NCBI RefSeq assembly: GCF_017874355.1
Contig: NZ_JAGGLI010000005.1
Location: 50,731-114,730 of the forward strand
Length of the DNA: 64,000 nt
Origin: Acetoanaerobium pronyense
GTDB lineage: Bacteria; Bacillota; Clostridia; Peptostreptococcales; Filifactoraceae
Direction: 5' to 3'
The position numbers were made by a program, and so were the translations under genes. This document shows, in pieces, positions 45,640 to 54,304 of the stretch (positions are counted from its first letter, which is position 1; each line of letters starts with the position of its first letter). Below the pieces are notes generated by a model. It was given only the letters and a program-made list of their open reading frames with translations, did not search any database and was not told where the DNA came from.

Positions 45640-45904
45640 CTTATTATTAAATTTGTAAAAAAAAAATTTATTGTTATTTTATTCATTTTTACGTAATCTG
45701 TTGAAATGTCATAGTTGTGGGTATGATGTTAATATATTTGTAAAGATTCATTGTATTATCTTAAATATAATATTATTATATTTAAGAATACATTAATATA
45801 ACATATTGATTATAGATTAATAAAAACTAATCTATTAAGCAGGTTATTTTAAATATTAATACTTGTTATTTTGACATGGCATTTGACCTGAAAGGAATGA
45901 TTTT
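45640..45904. other. AT-rich intergenic region upstream of the VanW gene
   Basis: No gene seen. It contains an inverted repeat with 13-bp arms (45759-45771 / 45775-45787) and a smaller one, ATAGATTA/TAATCTAT, near 45813-45836. Both are A/T-only or nearly so and may be promoter-associated structure. Confidence 0.4.
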
Positions 45905-46987
45905 ATGAAATACAATAAATATATACTAGCTTTTGCTTTAGCGACTTTGATTACGTCAACCTCTGGAACAGCAGGTGTATTTGATGTAATCTCAAGGGGA
46001 AGTATTATCAATGAAAGTTTTGCATCTGGTACTATAGCGGATGACTATATAGGAACTCTTGAGGTTGTAAATGGAATTGGCAAATCTTATTCATTTGATG
46101 CCACAAAGGTTTTCAAATTTCTTCCGAATCCATATGGAGGAGAGATGCTCCTTCAAATGGACGAAGTAGTGTTTTCGAGAGAGCTTTCTAAAATGGCAGA
46201 TACATTAAGTATAAAAGCTGTTGATGCATCTACAAAAATTAGCATGACAGGTGAGAGAACATCTCTTACAGAATCGGTCCTTGGAATCGATATGGATGTG
46301 GACACCGTAAGACAAGAAATAATAATGAGAGTTAAAAACAAGGATTACACTCCTTATGAGGCAGCATTTTATTTTGGGAAGGCTCCAAAGAGAACTACAG
46401 ATGAAATGAAAAAAATAAACTTTGTTCTTTCGGAATTTTCCACTAGATTTGACAGCAATGTAAAAGGAAGATCTCAAAATATATCACTTGCAGCATCAAG
46501 TATAGATGGTACGATATTAATGCCAGGAGAAGAATTCTCTTTTAATAGGACAATAGGACCTATAACTACTGCAAGGGGATATCAATATGCTCCTGTAATA
46601 GTTTCTGGAGAATTTGTGGAAGGTGTAGGAGGAGGGATATGTCAGGTATCCACAACTCTTTTTAATGGAGTACTTAGATCTGGACTTCAAATTACAGAAA
46701 GAAGACCTCATTCTCTGCCTGTTGCATATGTACCTCGAGGAACGGACGCAATGGTATCTTCAAGCTCTGATTTTAAATTTAAAAATAATTTAAATAGCCC
46801 AATATATATTCAAGCATTTGTCCAAAACTCAAGAATTAATTTCAAGATTTATGGCAGTCAAGCTGATAATAAAGATGTGAATATCAGTGTAAAGAACACA
46901 GGAGAAAGAAGATATCAGCTAACTAGAACCATAGATGGTAGGACGGATAACTTCTACTCTACCTATAGAGAGCCCAACATAAGATAA
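45905..46987 (+). CDS. VanW-family exported protein
   Basis: A 360-residue protein with an N-terminal signal or anchor segment (about 5-24, 'YILAFALATLITSTSGTAG'). A YoaR-like putative peptidoglycan-binding region (about 30-160) follows, then the VanW domain (about 165-285): 'NISLAASSIDGTILMPGEEFSFNRTIGPITTARGYQYAPVIVSGEFVEGVGGGICQVSTTLFNGVLRSGLQITERRPHS'. The biochemical role of VanW is unknown; it is linked to cell-envelope and glycopeptide clusters. There are no vancomycin resistance genes here. The ATG follows AAAGGAATG. The next gene, also membrane-anchored, is 52 bp downstream. Confidence 0.88.
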   Translation: MKYNKYILAFALATLITSTSGTAGVFDVISRGSIINESFASGTIADDYIGTLEVVNGIGKSYSFDATKVFKFLPNPYGGEMLLQMDEVVFSRELSKMADTLSIKAVDASTKISMTGERTSLTESVLGIDMDVDTVRQEIIMRVKNKDYTPYEAAFYFGKAPKRTTDEMKKINFVLSEFSTRFDSNVKGRSQNISLAASSIDGTILMPGEEFSFNRTIGPITTARGYQYAPVIVSGEFVEGVGGGICQVSTTLFNGVLRSGLQITERRPHSLPVAYVPRGTDAMVSSSSDFKFKNNLNSPIYIQAFVQNSRINFKIYGSQADNKDVNISVKNTGERRYQLTRTIDGRTDNFYSTYREPNIR

Positions 46988-47039
46988 AAGTATATAACTG
47001 TTCACGGAAATGTAATAAAGTTAAGAAGGGCTGATATAG

Positions 47040-47738
47040 ATGGATTCTAAAAAAACTAATATTATTATAATATTACTAGCATTGAGTGCAATAATAGCAG
47101 CATATTTTGCCATTCAGTTTTTTAGCAAATCAAATGAAGATGTTTTAAGAGAGTCCATGGTAGATGAAATCACCAATGAGAAGACTGAGGAAAAAAAGTC
47201 CTACGAAAATGAGAAAGAAGAGCCAAGAAGTTTGACTCCTGAAGAAAATGAAGTAGAGACAAATACTGAAGAAAAAGTCCCTTTGGAAAATGAATCTGAA
47301 AATAATAGACTCAGCCCAGCAATGAAATTAAAAGAAAATATAGACACCATAACAAGTCAATTTATTCAAGTTGAAAGTATGCTCAATGAAGCTGACCAGT
47401 ATTCGTGGTTTGATGACAATCTAGAGATGCATGTAACAAGCTATGGAAAAAATACTGACCTTTATAAAATAGAGGCTAGAGATAGAGATATGAATTTTGA
47501 GATTTATTATTGGGAAAATCAAGTTGTTTTCATACTTGCCGTTCCAACAGAAAATATCGGCGAGAAAAATGACAAAGGACAGCCCATAGGGTATAGGATG
47601 TATTTTAGAGAAAATAAAATGATAGCTTCTACTGATCTTGACTTTAATCCAGTGGATCCTAAATCTAATGATTTCATTACTATGGAAGATTTTACTCTTA
47701 GGCTTTCTTACTATTTTTATCTCTCACATATAGAATGA
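47040..47738 (+). CDS. Membrane-anchored protein with acidic linker, unknown function
   Basis: A 232-residue protein: a single N-terminal transmembrane helix (about 6-27), an acidic Glu/Lys-rich low-complexity linker (about 35-95), then a folded extracytoplasmic domain (about 95-232) with 'ADQYSWFDDNLEMHVTSYGKNTDLYKIEARDRDMNFEIYYWENQVVFILAVP'. I do not recognise this domain. Topology suggests the folded part lies outside the membrane. It follows the VanW gene and may share its envelope role. It ends 14 bp before the TTG start of the Crp gene, so all three may be cotranscribed. Confidence 0.7.
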   Translation: MDSKKTNIIIILLALSAIIAAYFAIQFFSKSNEDVLRESMVDEITNEKTEEKKSYENEKEEPRSLTPEENEVETNTEEKVPLENESENNRLSPAMKLKENIDTITSQFIQVESMLNEADQYSWFDDNLEMHVTSYGKNTDLYKIEARDRDMNFEIYYWENQVVFILAVPTENIGEKNDKGQPIGYRMYFRENKMIASTDLDFNPVDPKSNDFITMEDFTLRLSYYFYLSHIE

Positions 47739-47752
47739 TAAGAGGTGGTATA

Positions 47753-48445
47753 TTGCAGAGTTTTTTGCCTCACATAAAAAATCTCAAGGGTTGGGAAACT
47801 TTAAATGACGTTACAAAGAAAAAACTTATCAACCTTTCAAGAGGGCATGTTGTTAATGAAGATACTATTTTATACCTTGAAGGACAATCTGATGTCCCTA
47901 TATTTATTGTCCTAAAAGGATACGCCATCCTTTCTAAGTTTTCAGAAAAGGGAGAAGAAAAAATCCTCTATATATTTAGTGAGGGGGAGTTTATAAACGA
48001 ACTTGCTGTGGATTTTCAAAAGACATCAAACAGCACTAGGGCCTTAAAGGACAGTATACTTATAAGCATAATGGCAAAAGACCTCCTAAAACTCATGGAG
48101 GAAGATTTTAATCTTAATCTATTAGTTTTAAAATCTTTGAGCAAAAAAGTCAGAAGGACTCAAAGGCAAGCACTAAACCTTGGGAGGCTAAAGACAGGAC
48201 AGCGGATAGCTTCAAGGCTTTGGAAACTTTCAAGAGATTATGGTATAGTCCTAAAAGACGATAGCGTACTTATAGATTTGCCTATAAATCAAAGCAATAT
48301 AGGTGCTATGGTAGGGACATCAAGAGAGACTGTAAGTAGATTTATTAAAAAACTGGAAAATGAAAATGTACTTTATTTAAAAGGGCATAAGATAGTGATT
48401 AAAGATAGAAGTGCACTTTTGAATTATGTAAAGCTTGATGACTAA
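47753..48445 (+). CDS. Crp/Fnr-family transcriptional regulator
   Basis: A 230-residue regulator with an N-terminal cyclic-nucleotide-type beta-barrel (about 20-115) and a C-terminal winged HTH. The recognition helix reads 'GTSRETVSRFIKKLENE': the R-E-x-x-S-R pattern is that of E. coli CRP (RETVGR) rather than FNR (VETISR), which predicts TGTGA half-sites. It has no cysteine, so no Fe-S sensing. Two TGTGA-N6-TCACA boxes lie in front of fnt and asrA just downstream. HcpR-like regulators of nitrosative or sulfite stress are plausible relatives. TTG start at 47753 behind AGAGGTGG; ATG at 47735 is upstream of that site. Confidence 0.88.
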   Translation: MQSFLPHIKNLKGWETLNDVTKKKLINLSRGHVVNEDTILYLEGQSDVPIFIVLKGYAILSKFSEKGEEKILYIFSEGEFINELAVDFQKTSNSTRALKDSILISIMAKDLLKLMEEDFNLNLLVLKSLSKKVRRTQRQALNLGRLKTGQRIASRLWKLSRDYGIVLKDDSVLIDLPINQSNIGAMVGTSRETVSRFIKKLENENVLYLKGHKIVIKDRSALLNYVKLDD

Positions 48446-48450
48446 TCATA

Positions 48451-48493
48451 TTAAAAGCACTTTGGAGTTTTTTAAACTTCAAGGTGCTTTTTT
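48451..48493 (+). terminator. Terminator of the Crp-family gene
   Basis: An about 18-bp stem with a few mismatches (48452-48470 / 48473-48491), ending in T6-7. Confidence 0.75.
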
Positions 48494-48572
48494 ATGTCCT
48501 TAGAAAAGATTAAAAAGGATTGGATACTTCTTTTTAAGAAATAGTTTATCGAAATAAATTTATATTTGAAAA

Positions 48573-48590
48573 CTGTGATAAATGTCACAG
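48573..48590. promoter_or_regulatory. Crp-type box upstream of the FNT channel gene
   Basis: CTGTGATAAATGTCACAG, a TGTGA-N6-TCACA palindrome. A TATTTT -10-like hexamer about 32 bp downstream (48611-48616) would put the box near -41.5, the class II activation position. Confidence 0.78.
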
Positions 48591-48669
48591 AATTTCCCCT
48601 AAAACAGTGTTATTTTATTGATATGTTATTAACAAGATAATCTTTAAGGATGATTAGGGAGGGCTTTTT

Positions 48670-49470
48670 ATGATGAATGTTAAGGCGGCGGACAAAGTCT
48701 CGCAGATGGCAATTGCTAGAGTAGAAGGACGAAAAGATTTAATAAAGTACATAATAATGTCTATAATGGCGGGAATGTTTGTTGGAATCGGTGTTGTGGC
48801 GAGTTATTCGATAGCATCACCTTTTGCAGCGGCAGGGTCTCCAGCATTAAGACTAGTGATGGGTTCAGTGTTTTCCATAGCTCTTACTCTTGTTATGTTT
48901 ACAGGGGCTGAGCTTTTTACAGGAAACAATATGATAATGACAATTGGAATGATGAAAGGCAAGGCTTCACTTGATGATACTCTTGCAGTTTGGATACTTA
49001 GCTTTATTGGAAACTTTGTAGGCTCACTTATTATTGCATATCTTATGAAGCTATCTGGACTAATAGATATTGATCCTACAAATTCACTTTTAGTTTCTGC
49101 AACAGCTACTAAAATGAATCTTCCTATCACAGCTTTAATAATCAGAGGAATACTTTGCAACCTTATGGTATGTATAGCGATTTACACATGTCAAAGAACA
49201 GAAAATGATGCAGCAAAACTTGTAATCATATTGCTTTGTCTTCTTGCTTTTGTAGGTTCTGGATTTGAGCATAGTATAGCAAATATGACACTACTTCCTA
49301 TGGGTATGTTTGCTTCATCTGACCCAACTATTACTATGATGGGTCTTATTAAAAACCTAAGCTTTGTAACTCTTGGAAACATGATAGGGGGAATAGTGTT
49401 CGTAGGTTTTGTATACGGATATCTAGGACTTGATAAAAATGATTCTGGCAAGGCTAAAAAAACAGCTTAA
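48670..49470 (+). CDS. Formate/nitrite transporter family channel, probable hydrosulfide channel
   Basis: A 266-residue, six-helix FocA/NirC-type channel with 'AGMFVGIGVVASYSIASPFAAAGSPALRLVMGSVFSIALTLVMFTGAELFTGNNMIMTIG' at the N-terminal half and 'GFEHSIANMTLLPMGMF' (the central pore His) in the second. The Clostridioides difficile FNT protein encoded beside asrABC is a hydrosulfide (HS-) channel. The same neighbourhood here makes sulfide export, or entry of sulfite or nitrite, the likely job. It has a Crp-type box of its own and a strong terminator, so it is transcribed separately from asrABC. Confidence 0.87.
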   Translation: MMNVKAADKVSQMAIARVEGRKDLIKYIIMSIMAGMFVGIGVVASYSIASPFAAAGSPALRLVMGSVFSIALTLVMFTGAELFTGNNMIMTIGMMKGKASLDDTLAVWILSFIGNFVGSLIIAYLMKLSGLIDIDPTNSLLVSATATKMNLPITALIIRGILCNLMVCIAIYTCQRTENDAAKLVIILLCLLAFVGSGFEHSIANMTLLPMGMFASSDPTITMMGLIKNLSFVTLGNMIGGIVFVGFVYGYLGLDKNDSGKAKKTA

Positions 49471-49493
49471 AAATACAATATTTCTCTATAAAC

Positions 49494-49521
49494 ATAAAAA
49501 TGCACCTAGGTGCATTTTTTA
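49494..49521 (+). terminator. Terminator of the FNT gene
   Basis: Perfect stem AAAAATGCACC / GGTGCATTTTT (49496-49506 / 49509-49519) with a TA loop and T6 tail. Confidence 0.88.
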
Positions 49522-49534
49522 ATATTATCCCTTC

Positions 49535-49552
49535 CTGTGATAATTATCACAG
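49535..49552. promoter_or_regulatory. Crp-type box upstream of asrA
   Basis: CTGTGATAATTATCACAG, a perfect 18-bp palindrome with the same TGTGA/TCACA half-sites as the box before fnt. A GATAAC -10-like element at 49571-49576, about 30 bp from the box centre, again suits class II activation. Confidence 0.82.
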
Positions 49553-49623
49553 AAAAAATTTTTAAAAAATGATAACTTATTGTTACTGCTTTAACAATTA
49601 TTAAAATAAGAGGAGGAATTACT

Positions 49624-50637
49624 TTGGGTTACGAACTATCAAATGCTAAGTTTGACGAAATTTTAGTTGAGCTTTCCAAGGAATATGAAATCCTTGCACC
49701 TTTTAAAGTAAAAGGCGGAGGAAGATATTCTGATACTGACAACATAAAATATAAAAAAGTAAAAACATTAAATGATATAGAGTATAGACAAAAATCTATG
49801 TTTTCTGCAAAAGAAGTAGTATTTCCAGCTACTGAGACGCTATTTCACATTCAAAACGATGAAGTTATAGAGCCTGTACATACATCTAAGAAAAGACTGG
49901 TTTTTTTAAGGGCCTGTGATATCCATGCTATGGATAGAGTAGACAATATATTCCTTAAAAATGGACTTATAGAAGATCCATACTACAAGAAAAAAAGAGA
50001 CGAAGTGAGCTTTGTTCTTATGGGATGTCCAAAGAGCTTTGAAAACTGTTTCTGCGTATCTATGGGAACAAATATTGCAAAAGAATATAGCATGGGAATA
50101 GATTTTAGGGAAGAAAATGTAAAAGTAGAGATTAAGGATAAAAGCCTTGCTAAATATTTTGAAAGTCAAAATGAAATCCCATTTGAGACCTCATTTGTAC
50201 TTGAAAACGATACAAAGGTAGCTACTCCAAATCCAGAAAATATAGACCCTTCATTTTTCAACGATGAAATGTGGGAAGACTATGCAAAGAGATGTATTGG
50301 ATGTGGAAGATGTAACTTCTCATGTCCTACCTGTTCATGCTTTACAACTACAGATATTTCATATGATGACAATAGTGAAGTAGGGGAAAGAAGAAGAGTA
50401 TGGGCAGGATGTCATGTTGACAAATTTACAGACATGGCAGGAGGTCATAGCTTTAGAAATGATTATGGCTCAAGGATGAGATATAAGACTATGCACAAGG
50501 TATATGATTATAAAAAGAAATTTGGAGACCATATGTGCGTAGGCTGCGGAAGATGTGACGACAGATGTCCTGAGTATATATCCTTTGCAAACTGTATCAA
50601 TAAAGTAACTGAAAAAACAGGCAAGGAGGTACTTTAA
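49624..50637 (+). CDS. asrA: Anaerobic sulfite reductase subunit A
   Basis: A 337-residue iron-sulfur subunit. It carries two [4Fe-4S] ferredoxin motifs near the C-terminus ('CIGCGRCNFSCPTCSCFTT' and 'CVGCGRCDDRCPEYI'). AsrA passes electrons from AsrB to the sirohaem subunit AsrC in the six-electron reduction of sulfite to sulfide. TTG start at 49624 with GAGGAGG upstream. asrB begins 2 bp after its stop. The order asrA-asrB-asrC is the canonical clostridial/Salmonella one. Confidence 0.95.
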   Translation: MGYELSNAKFDEILVELSKEYEILAPFKVKGGGRYSDTDNIKYKKVKTLNDIEYRQKSMFSAKEVVFPATETLFHIQNDEVIEPVHTSKKRLVFLRACDIHAMDRVDNIFLKNGLIEDPYYKKKRDEVSFVLMGCPKSFENCFCVSMGTNIAKEYSMGIDFREENVKVEIKDKSLAKYFESQNEIPFETSFVLENDTKVATPNPENIDPSFFNDEMWEDYAKRCIGCGRCNFSCPTCSCFTTTDISYDDNSEVGERRRVWAGCHVDKFTDMAGGHSFRNDYGSRMRYKTMHKVYDYKKKFGDHMCVGCGRCDDRCPEYISFANCINKVTEKTGKEVL

Positions 50638-50639
50638 TC

Positions 50640-51431
50640 ATGCAAAATCCATATATTCCAGTACCAGCTGAGATAACTAAAATAGTAAAGCAAACTGATA
50701 TAGACTATACATTTTTCGTAAAATCAGATATGAATCTAAAAAGCGGTCAATTCGTACAACTATCAGTACCAAAGGCAGGAGAAGCCCCTATTTCTGTAAG
50801 TGATTTCAAAGATGGTGAACTTGAGATGACTATTAGAAAAGTTGGAAAAGTTACTGATGAGATATTCAATAAAGAAATAGGAGACAAGCTTTATATAAGA
50901 GGGCCTTATGGAAATGGATTTAGCCCAGAAGACCACTATGGTAAAGAACTGATATTAGTTGCAGGTGGTACAGGACTTGCACCTGTAAAAAACTTTATAA
51001 ATCACTTCTATGACAACCTTGACAAGCTAAAGAGCTTTAGAGTAATAGTAGGTTTCAAATCAATGAAAGACAGACTCTTTGTAGATGAGCTAAATAAATG
51101 GAGCCAGAAGTTCCCTGTAAACATAACCCTTGATAGACCAGAAGAAGGCTGGATAGGAAGCACAGGATTTGTTACAGACCATATCAACAAGATGCTGATG
51201 AAGGACATGGAAAACACCCATGTAGTAATAGTAGGACCACCACCAATGATGAAATTTACTGCCCTTGGATTTTCGAAGATAGGTCTAAAGCAAGAACAAA
51301 TCTGGATGTCCTTTGAGAGAAAAATGTCATGTGCACTTGGAAAATGTGGACACTGCAAGATAGATGAGACATACGTATGTCTTGAAGGACCAGTATTTAG
51401 ATATGACAAAGCTGTCAATCTTATAGATTAG
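50640..51431 (+). CDS. asrB: Anaerobic sulfite reductase subunit B
   Basis: A 263-residue ferredoxin-NADP reductase-like subunit. FAD-binding domain ('APISVSDFKDGELEMTIRKVGKVTDEIF'), NAD(P)-binding domain ('ELILVAGGTGLAPVKNFINHF', 'HVVIVGPPPMMKFTA') and a C-terminal [2Fe-2S] site 'CALGKCGHCKIDETYVC' as in the PyrK/AsrB family. It takes electrons from NADH and feeds AsrA. ATG at 50640 with AAGGAGG inside the asrA end. Confidence 0.95.
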   Translation: MQNPYIPVPAEITKIVKQTDIDYTFFVKSDMNLKSGQFVQLSVPKAGEAPISVSDFKDGELEMTIRKVGKVTDEIFNKEIGDKLYIRGPYGNGFSPEDHYGKELILVAGGTGLAPVKNFINHFYDNLDKLKSFRVIVGFKSMKDRLFVDELNKWSQKFPVNITLDRPEEGWIGSTGFVTDHINKMLMKDMENTHVVIVGPPPMMKFTALGFSKIGLKQEQIWMSFERKMSCALGKCGHCKIDETYVCLEGPVFRYDKAVNLID

Positions 51432-51442
51432 GAGGGGAAATT

Positions 51443-52441
51443 GTGCTGGATTTAAATACTAAAAAGATAAAGAAAAATGCATTTAGGATTACAAAACATA
51501 GAGGTAAGACAGCTATAAGGATTAGAGTGCCTGGTGGAGAATTGCCAGCTGATATAATACCTATACTTTATGAAGTTGCCACAAAATACGGAGATGGAAA
51601 ACTTCATATCACTACAAGGCAGGGATTTGAGATAGCTGGAATCGACTTTGAAGATATGGAAGCTGTAAATAAAATGATTAACCCTGTAATAAAGAACCTT
51701 CTAGTAGAAGAGGGAGTAGAGGGAGTAGAAGACGGAAAAGGCTACCCTGCTGCAGGAACTAGAAACATATCATCATGTATAGGAAACAAGGTCTGTCCAT
51801 ACGCAAACTACAACACAACAGCCCTAGCTAGAAGGATAGAAAAGGCTGTATTTCCCCACGATCATCACTTTAAGATAGCAACTACAGGATGTCCAAACGA
51901 CTGTATCAAGGCTCATATGCAGGACTTTGGAATAATAGGAACTGCTAAAGTAGAGTATGATTACAGCCAGTGCGTAGGATGTGAAGCTTGTGTAAAAAAC
52001 TGTAAGAAAAGAGTAACTGGTGCCCTTGAAATGAAAAATGGAAAAGTAGTAAGGGACGAAAAAAGATGCATAGGATGTGGAGAGTGCGCTCTTACTTGTC
52101 CTACTCAGGCTTGGAGCAGAAATGAGAAGAAATACTACAGAATGGTAATCATGGGGAGGACAGGAAAGAAAAACCCAAGAGTAGCCAGAACCTTCCTAGA
52201 GTGGATAGATGAAGAAACTATAGTGAAGGTAATAAAAAACACATATAGTTTCGTAGATGACTATATAGATAGATCCCTTCCAAAAGAGCACGTAGGCTAT
52301 ATAGTGGATAGGATGGGGTACAACATATTTAAAGAATATGCTTTAAAAGACGTAACCCTTCCAGAGGGAGCCAAAGTAGCAGAGTATATAGACTTTGGAG
52401 GATACAAATACGAAAAGGATGCATTTATGGTAAATCCTTAA
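51443..52441 (+). CDS. asrC: Anaerobic sulfite reductase subunit C (sirohaem subunit)
   Basis: A 332-residue sulfite reductase of the dissimilatory type. The sirohaem/[4Fe-4S] cysteines are in 'SSCIGNKVCPYANYNT' (C-x5-C) and 'TGCPNDCIKAH' (C-x3-C). A ferredoxin insert follows: 'QCVGCEACVKNCKKR' and 'RCIGCGECALTCPTQAW'. This is the catalytic subunit, reducing sulfite to sulfide without release of intermediates. GTG start at 51443 with GGAGGGG. Last gene of the operon; a terminator hairpin follows. Confidence 0.95.
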   Translation: MLDLNTKKIKKNAFRITKHRGKTAIRIRVPGGELPADIIPILYEVATKYGDGKLHITTRQGFEIAGIDFEDMEAVNKMINPVIKNLLVEEGVEGVEDGKGYPAAGTRNISSCIGNKVCPYANYNTTALARRIEKAVFPHDHHFKIATTGCPNDCIKAHMQDFGIIGTAKVEYDYSQCVGCEACVKNCKKRVTGALEMKNGKVVRDEKRCIGCGECALTCPTQAWSRNEKKYYRMVIMGRTGKKNPRVARTFLEWIDEETIVKVIKNTYSFVDDYIDRSLPKEHVGYIVDRMGYNIFKEYALKDVTLPEGAKVAEYIDFGGYKYEKDAFMVNP

Positions 52442-52459
52442 AAGTACAAACGCAGATTC

Positions 52460-52507
52460 TAAAAGCATGTGACTGAGAATTTTACCCTCTTTCACATGTT
52501 TTTTTAA
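52460..52507. terminator. Terminator between asrC and the convergent DUF2087 gene
   Basis: Stem CATGTGA / TCACATG (about 52465-52471 / 52491-52497) followed by T7 on the plus strand, serving asrC. Confidence 0.7.
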
Positions 52508-52512
52508 ATTCA

Positions 52513-53283
52513 CTATTCCTTGACCCAGTACTTAGAGCCATCATTTTCTCTATCCATAAATCCATATTCTATAAGGTATCTCCTTATAAGGACATGATCA
52601 GAATATATTGATTTTAAAACCTCATTTACTTCCCTTTCTGTGTAATATGCTCCCCTTTCAAATCTTTTGATAAGATGACGAAGGATGGCAATCTTACGTT
52701 TTTCCTTTCTGATTGGGAATGTACTAAGGGGCCCGTCAAGTCCTTCTTTAAAATACATTTTTAGTATAGCTTCGTTTTCTTCATTTGTTATTGCATATCT
52801 ATCATCTATCATGGTGGCACCTCTGTGAAGAGGGACAAAGTCATCTTTTTCGTCCCGTTTATTTTTCTCATCAAGTAGCTGCATTATAGCTAAAAATACC
52901 TTAGACTGCTTTTCCTTTTCCTTCAATGTAAATCTTTGATTTCGAACTGTTGAAGGACTTCCTCCCTTTTCCTTTACTATTTCATTGTCGCTAAGTCCCT
53001 CATAAAAAAACTGAAGTAAACTTTTTTGGGTATCTGTAAGCCCTGTGACCTTTTTGTTTAGATTTACAAGGTAGTCAAACATAGAATCATGGTCTTTGGC
53101 TATATGAATCTGGGCATACTTTTCTGCTTCATAATACTTTTCATCTTCCTTGTATATTACTCCTTTTTCGAAAGACTCTCCGCAGACTAGGCAGATATAT
53201 TTGTTTGTATCTTTATCTTTTATATATCCTTTTGCCATATCTTTGCAGGAAGCCTTCCAAAAAAGTTCTGAAATTTTTTCCAT
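52513..53283 (-). CDS. DUF2087 / LuxR-type HTH putative regulator
   Basis: A 256-residue protein. An N-terminal region has a CxxC pair ('YICLVCGESFEKG') that may bind a metal with a downstream Cys/His. A LuxR/GerE-like HTH covers about 95-150 ('LTDTQKSLLQFFYEGLSDNEIVKEKGGSPSTVRNQRFTLKEKEK'), and a DUF2087 domain ends the protein ('FPIREKRKIAILRHLIKRFERGAYYTEREVNEVLKSIYSDHVLIRRYLIEYGFMDRENDGSKYWV'). DUF2087 proteins are presumed DNA-binding regulators. ATG 53283 has AAAGGAGG 8 bp upstream. A 10-bp-arm palindrome lies 28 bp upstream. Confidence 0.82.
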   Translation of the reverse strand: MEKISELFWKASCKDMAKGYIKDKDTNKYICLVCGESFEKGVIYKEDEKYYEAEKYAQIHIAKDHDSMFDYLVNLNKKVTGLTDTQKSLLQFFYEGLSDNEIVKEKGGSPSTVRNQRFTLKEKEKQSKVFLAIMQLLDEKNKRDEKDDFVPLHRGATMIDDRYAITNEENEAILKMYFKEGLDGPLSTFPIRKEKRKIAILRHLIKRFERGAYYTEREVNEVLKSIYSDHVLIRRYLIEYGFMDRENDGSKYWVKE

Positions 53284-53310
53284 AAACAAAACCTCCTTTT
53301 GTTTTTAAAT

Positions 53311-53339
53311 TTATAAACATTATAACCATATGTTTATAA
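53311..53339. promoter_or_regulatory. Palindrome upstream of the DUF2087 regulator
   Basis: TTATAAACAT (53311-53320), nine-base spacer, ATGTTTATAA (53330-53339): a perfect inverted repeat between the regulator and the divergent exonuclease gene. It is a plausible autoregulatory operator. Confidence 0.5.
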
Positions 53340-53429
53340 AAAATCAATACGTTGTTTACGAAATTGTAAATGTGGTATTCTATAATGGCAAAGATTATCA
53401 AAACGAAATATGGAAAGGACGTAATATAT

Positions 53430-54185
53430 ATGAGATTAATATCTTGGAACGTAAATGGGATTAGAGCTTGTGTAAAAAAGGGTTTTTTGGACTATTTCAA
53501 GGAAGTAGATGCTGATATTTTTTGTATACAGGAAAGCAAACTTCAGGAGGGGCAAATAGAGCTTGAACTTGAGGGATATAATCAGTACTGGAACTATGCT
53601 ATAAAAAAAGGATATTCTGGAACAGCAGTATTTACCAAGGAAACTCCTATTTCTGTAACCTATGGACTTGATATAGAGCATCATGACACAGAAGGGAGAG
53701 TCATCACAGCTGAGTATGAAAAGTTTTATCTTGTAAATGTATATACCCCAAATTCTCAGCCTGAGCTTGCAAGGCTTGAGTATAGAATGCAGTGGGAGGA
53801 TGATTTTAGGGAATATCTTCTAAGGCTTGATGAGAAAAAGCCTGTCATACTTTGCGGAGACTTAAATGTAGCACATACGGAAATTGACCTTAAAAATCCA
53901 AAGACAAATAGAAAAAATGCTGGTTTTACAGATGAAGAAAGGGGCAAATTTACAGAGCTTTTGGAGTCTGATTTTATAGATTCTTTTAGATACCTTCATC
54001 CTGAAGTTGAAGGGGCATATACTTGGTGGTCATATAGATTCAACGCAAGGGCAAACAATGCTGGATGGAGAATCGATTATTTTGTAGTTTCAAAAAAACT
54101 CAAAGACAATATAAAGGGTGCTGAGATTCATCCTGAGGTGATGGGATCTGACCACTGCCCTGTAGTTTTAGAAATTGAGATATAA
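53430..54185 (+). CDS. Exodeoxyribonuclease III (AP endonuclease)
   Basis: A 251-residue Mg2+-dependent endonuclease/exonuclease of the ExoIII/ExoA family, acting in base-excision repair at abasic sites. Conserved blocks: 'LISWNVNGIRA', 'ADIFCIQESKLQEGQ' (metal Glu), 'YSGTAVFTKETP', 'CGDLNVAHTEIDLKNP' (Asp/Asn), 'GFTDEERGKFTELL', 'YTWWSYRFNARANNAGWRIDYF' and 'GSDHCPVVLEI' (catalytic His). Start ATG 53430 behind GGAAAGGA; an earlier in-frame ATG adds 20 non-conserved residues. Confidence 0.95.
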   Translation: MRLISWNVNGIRACVKKGFLDYFKEVDADIFCIQESKLQEGQIELELEGYNQYWNYAIKKGYSGTAVFTKETPISVTYGLDIEHHDTEGRVITAEYEKFYLVNVYTPNSQPELARLEYRMQWEDDFREYLLRLDEKKPVILCGDLNVAHTEIDLKNPKTNRKNAGFTDEERGKFTELLESDFIDSFRYLHPEVEGAYTWWSYRFNARANNAGWRIDYFVVSKKLKDNIKGAEIHPEVMGSDHCPVVLEIEI

Positions 54186-54304
54186 GTTAGCTATATTAAA
54201 ATTTAAAAACTGGATATAGATTTTTAAAACTGAGGGAAATAACAAAATAGTTGTATTAAATAAAATAATTTTATTAATTTAAGAAATAAAAGGGAGTGGC
54301 TTAA

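Noticed and set aside
45880..45905. Sigma-54 promoter (ATGGCATTTGACC) before the VanW gene
   Set aside because: Spacing from GG by 10 bp gives GA rather than the invariant GC, and it overlaps the translation start region.
45905..46987. Vancomycin resistance cluster
   Set aside because: Only the VanW-domain protein is present; no VanR/S/H/A/X-type genes are nearby, and VanW proteins are common outside resistance clusters.
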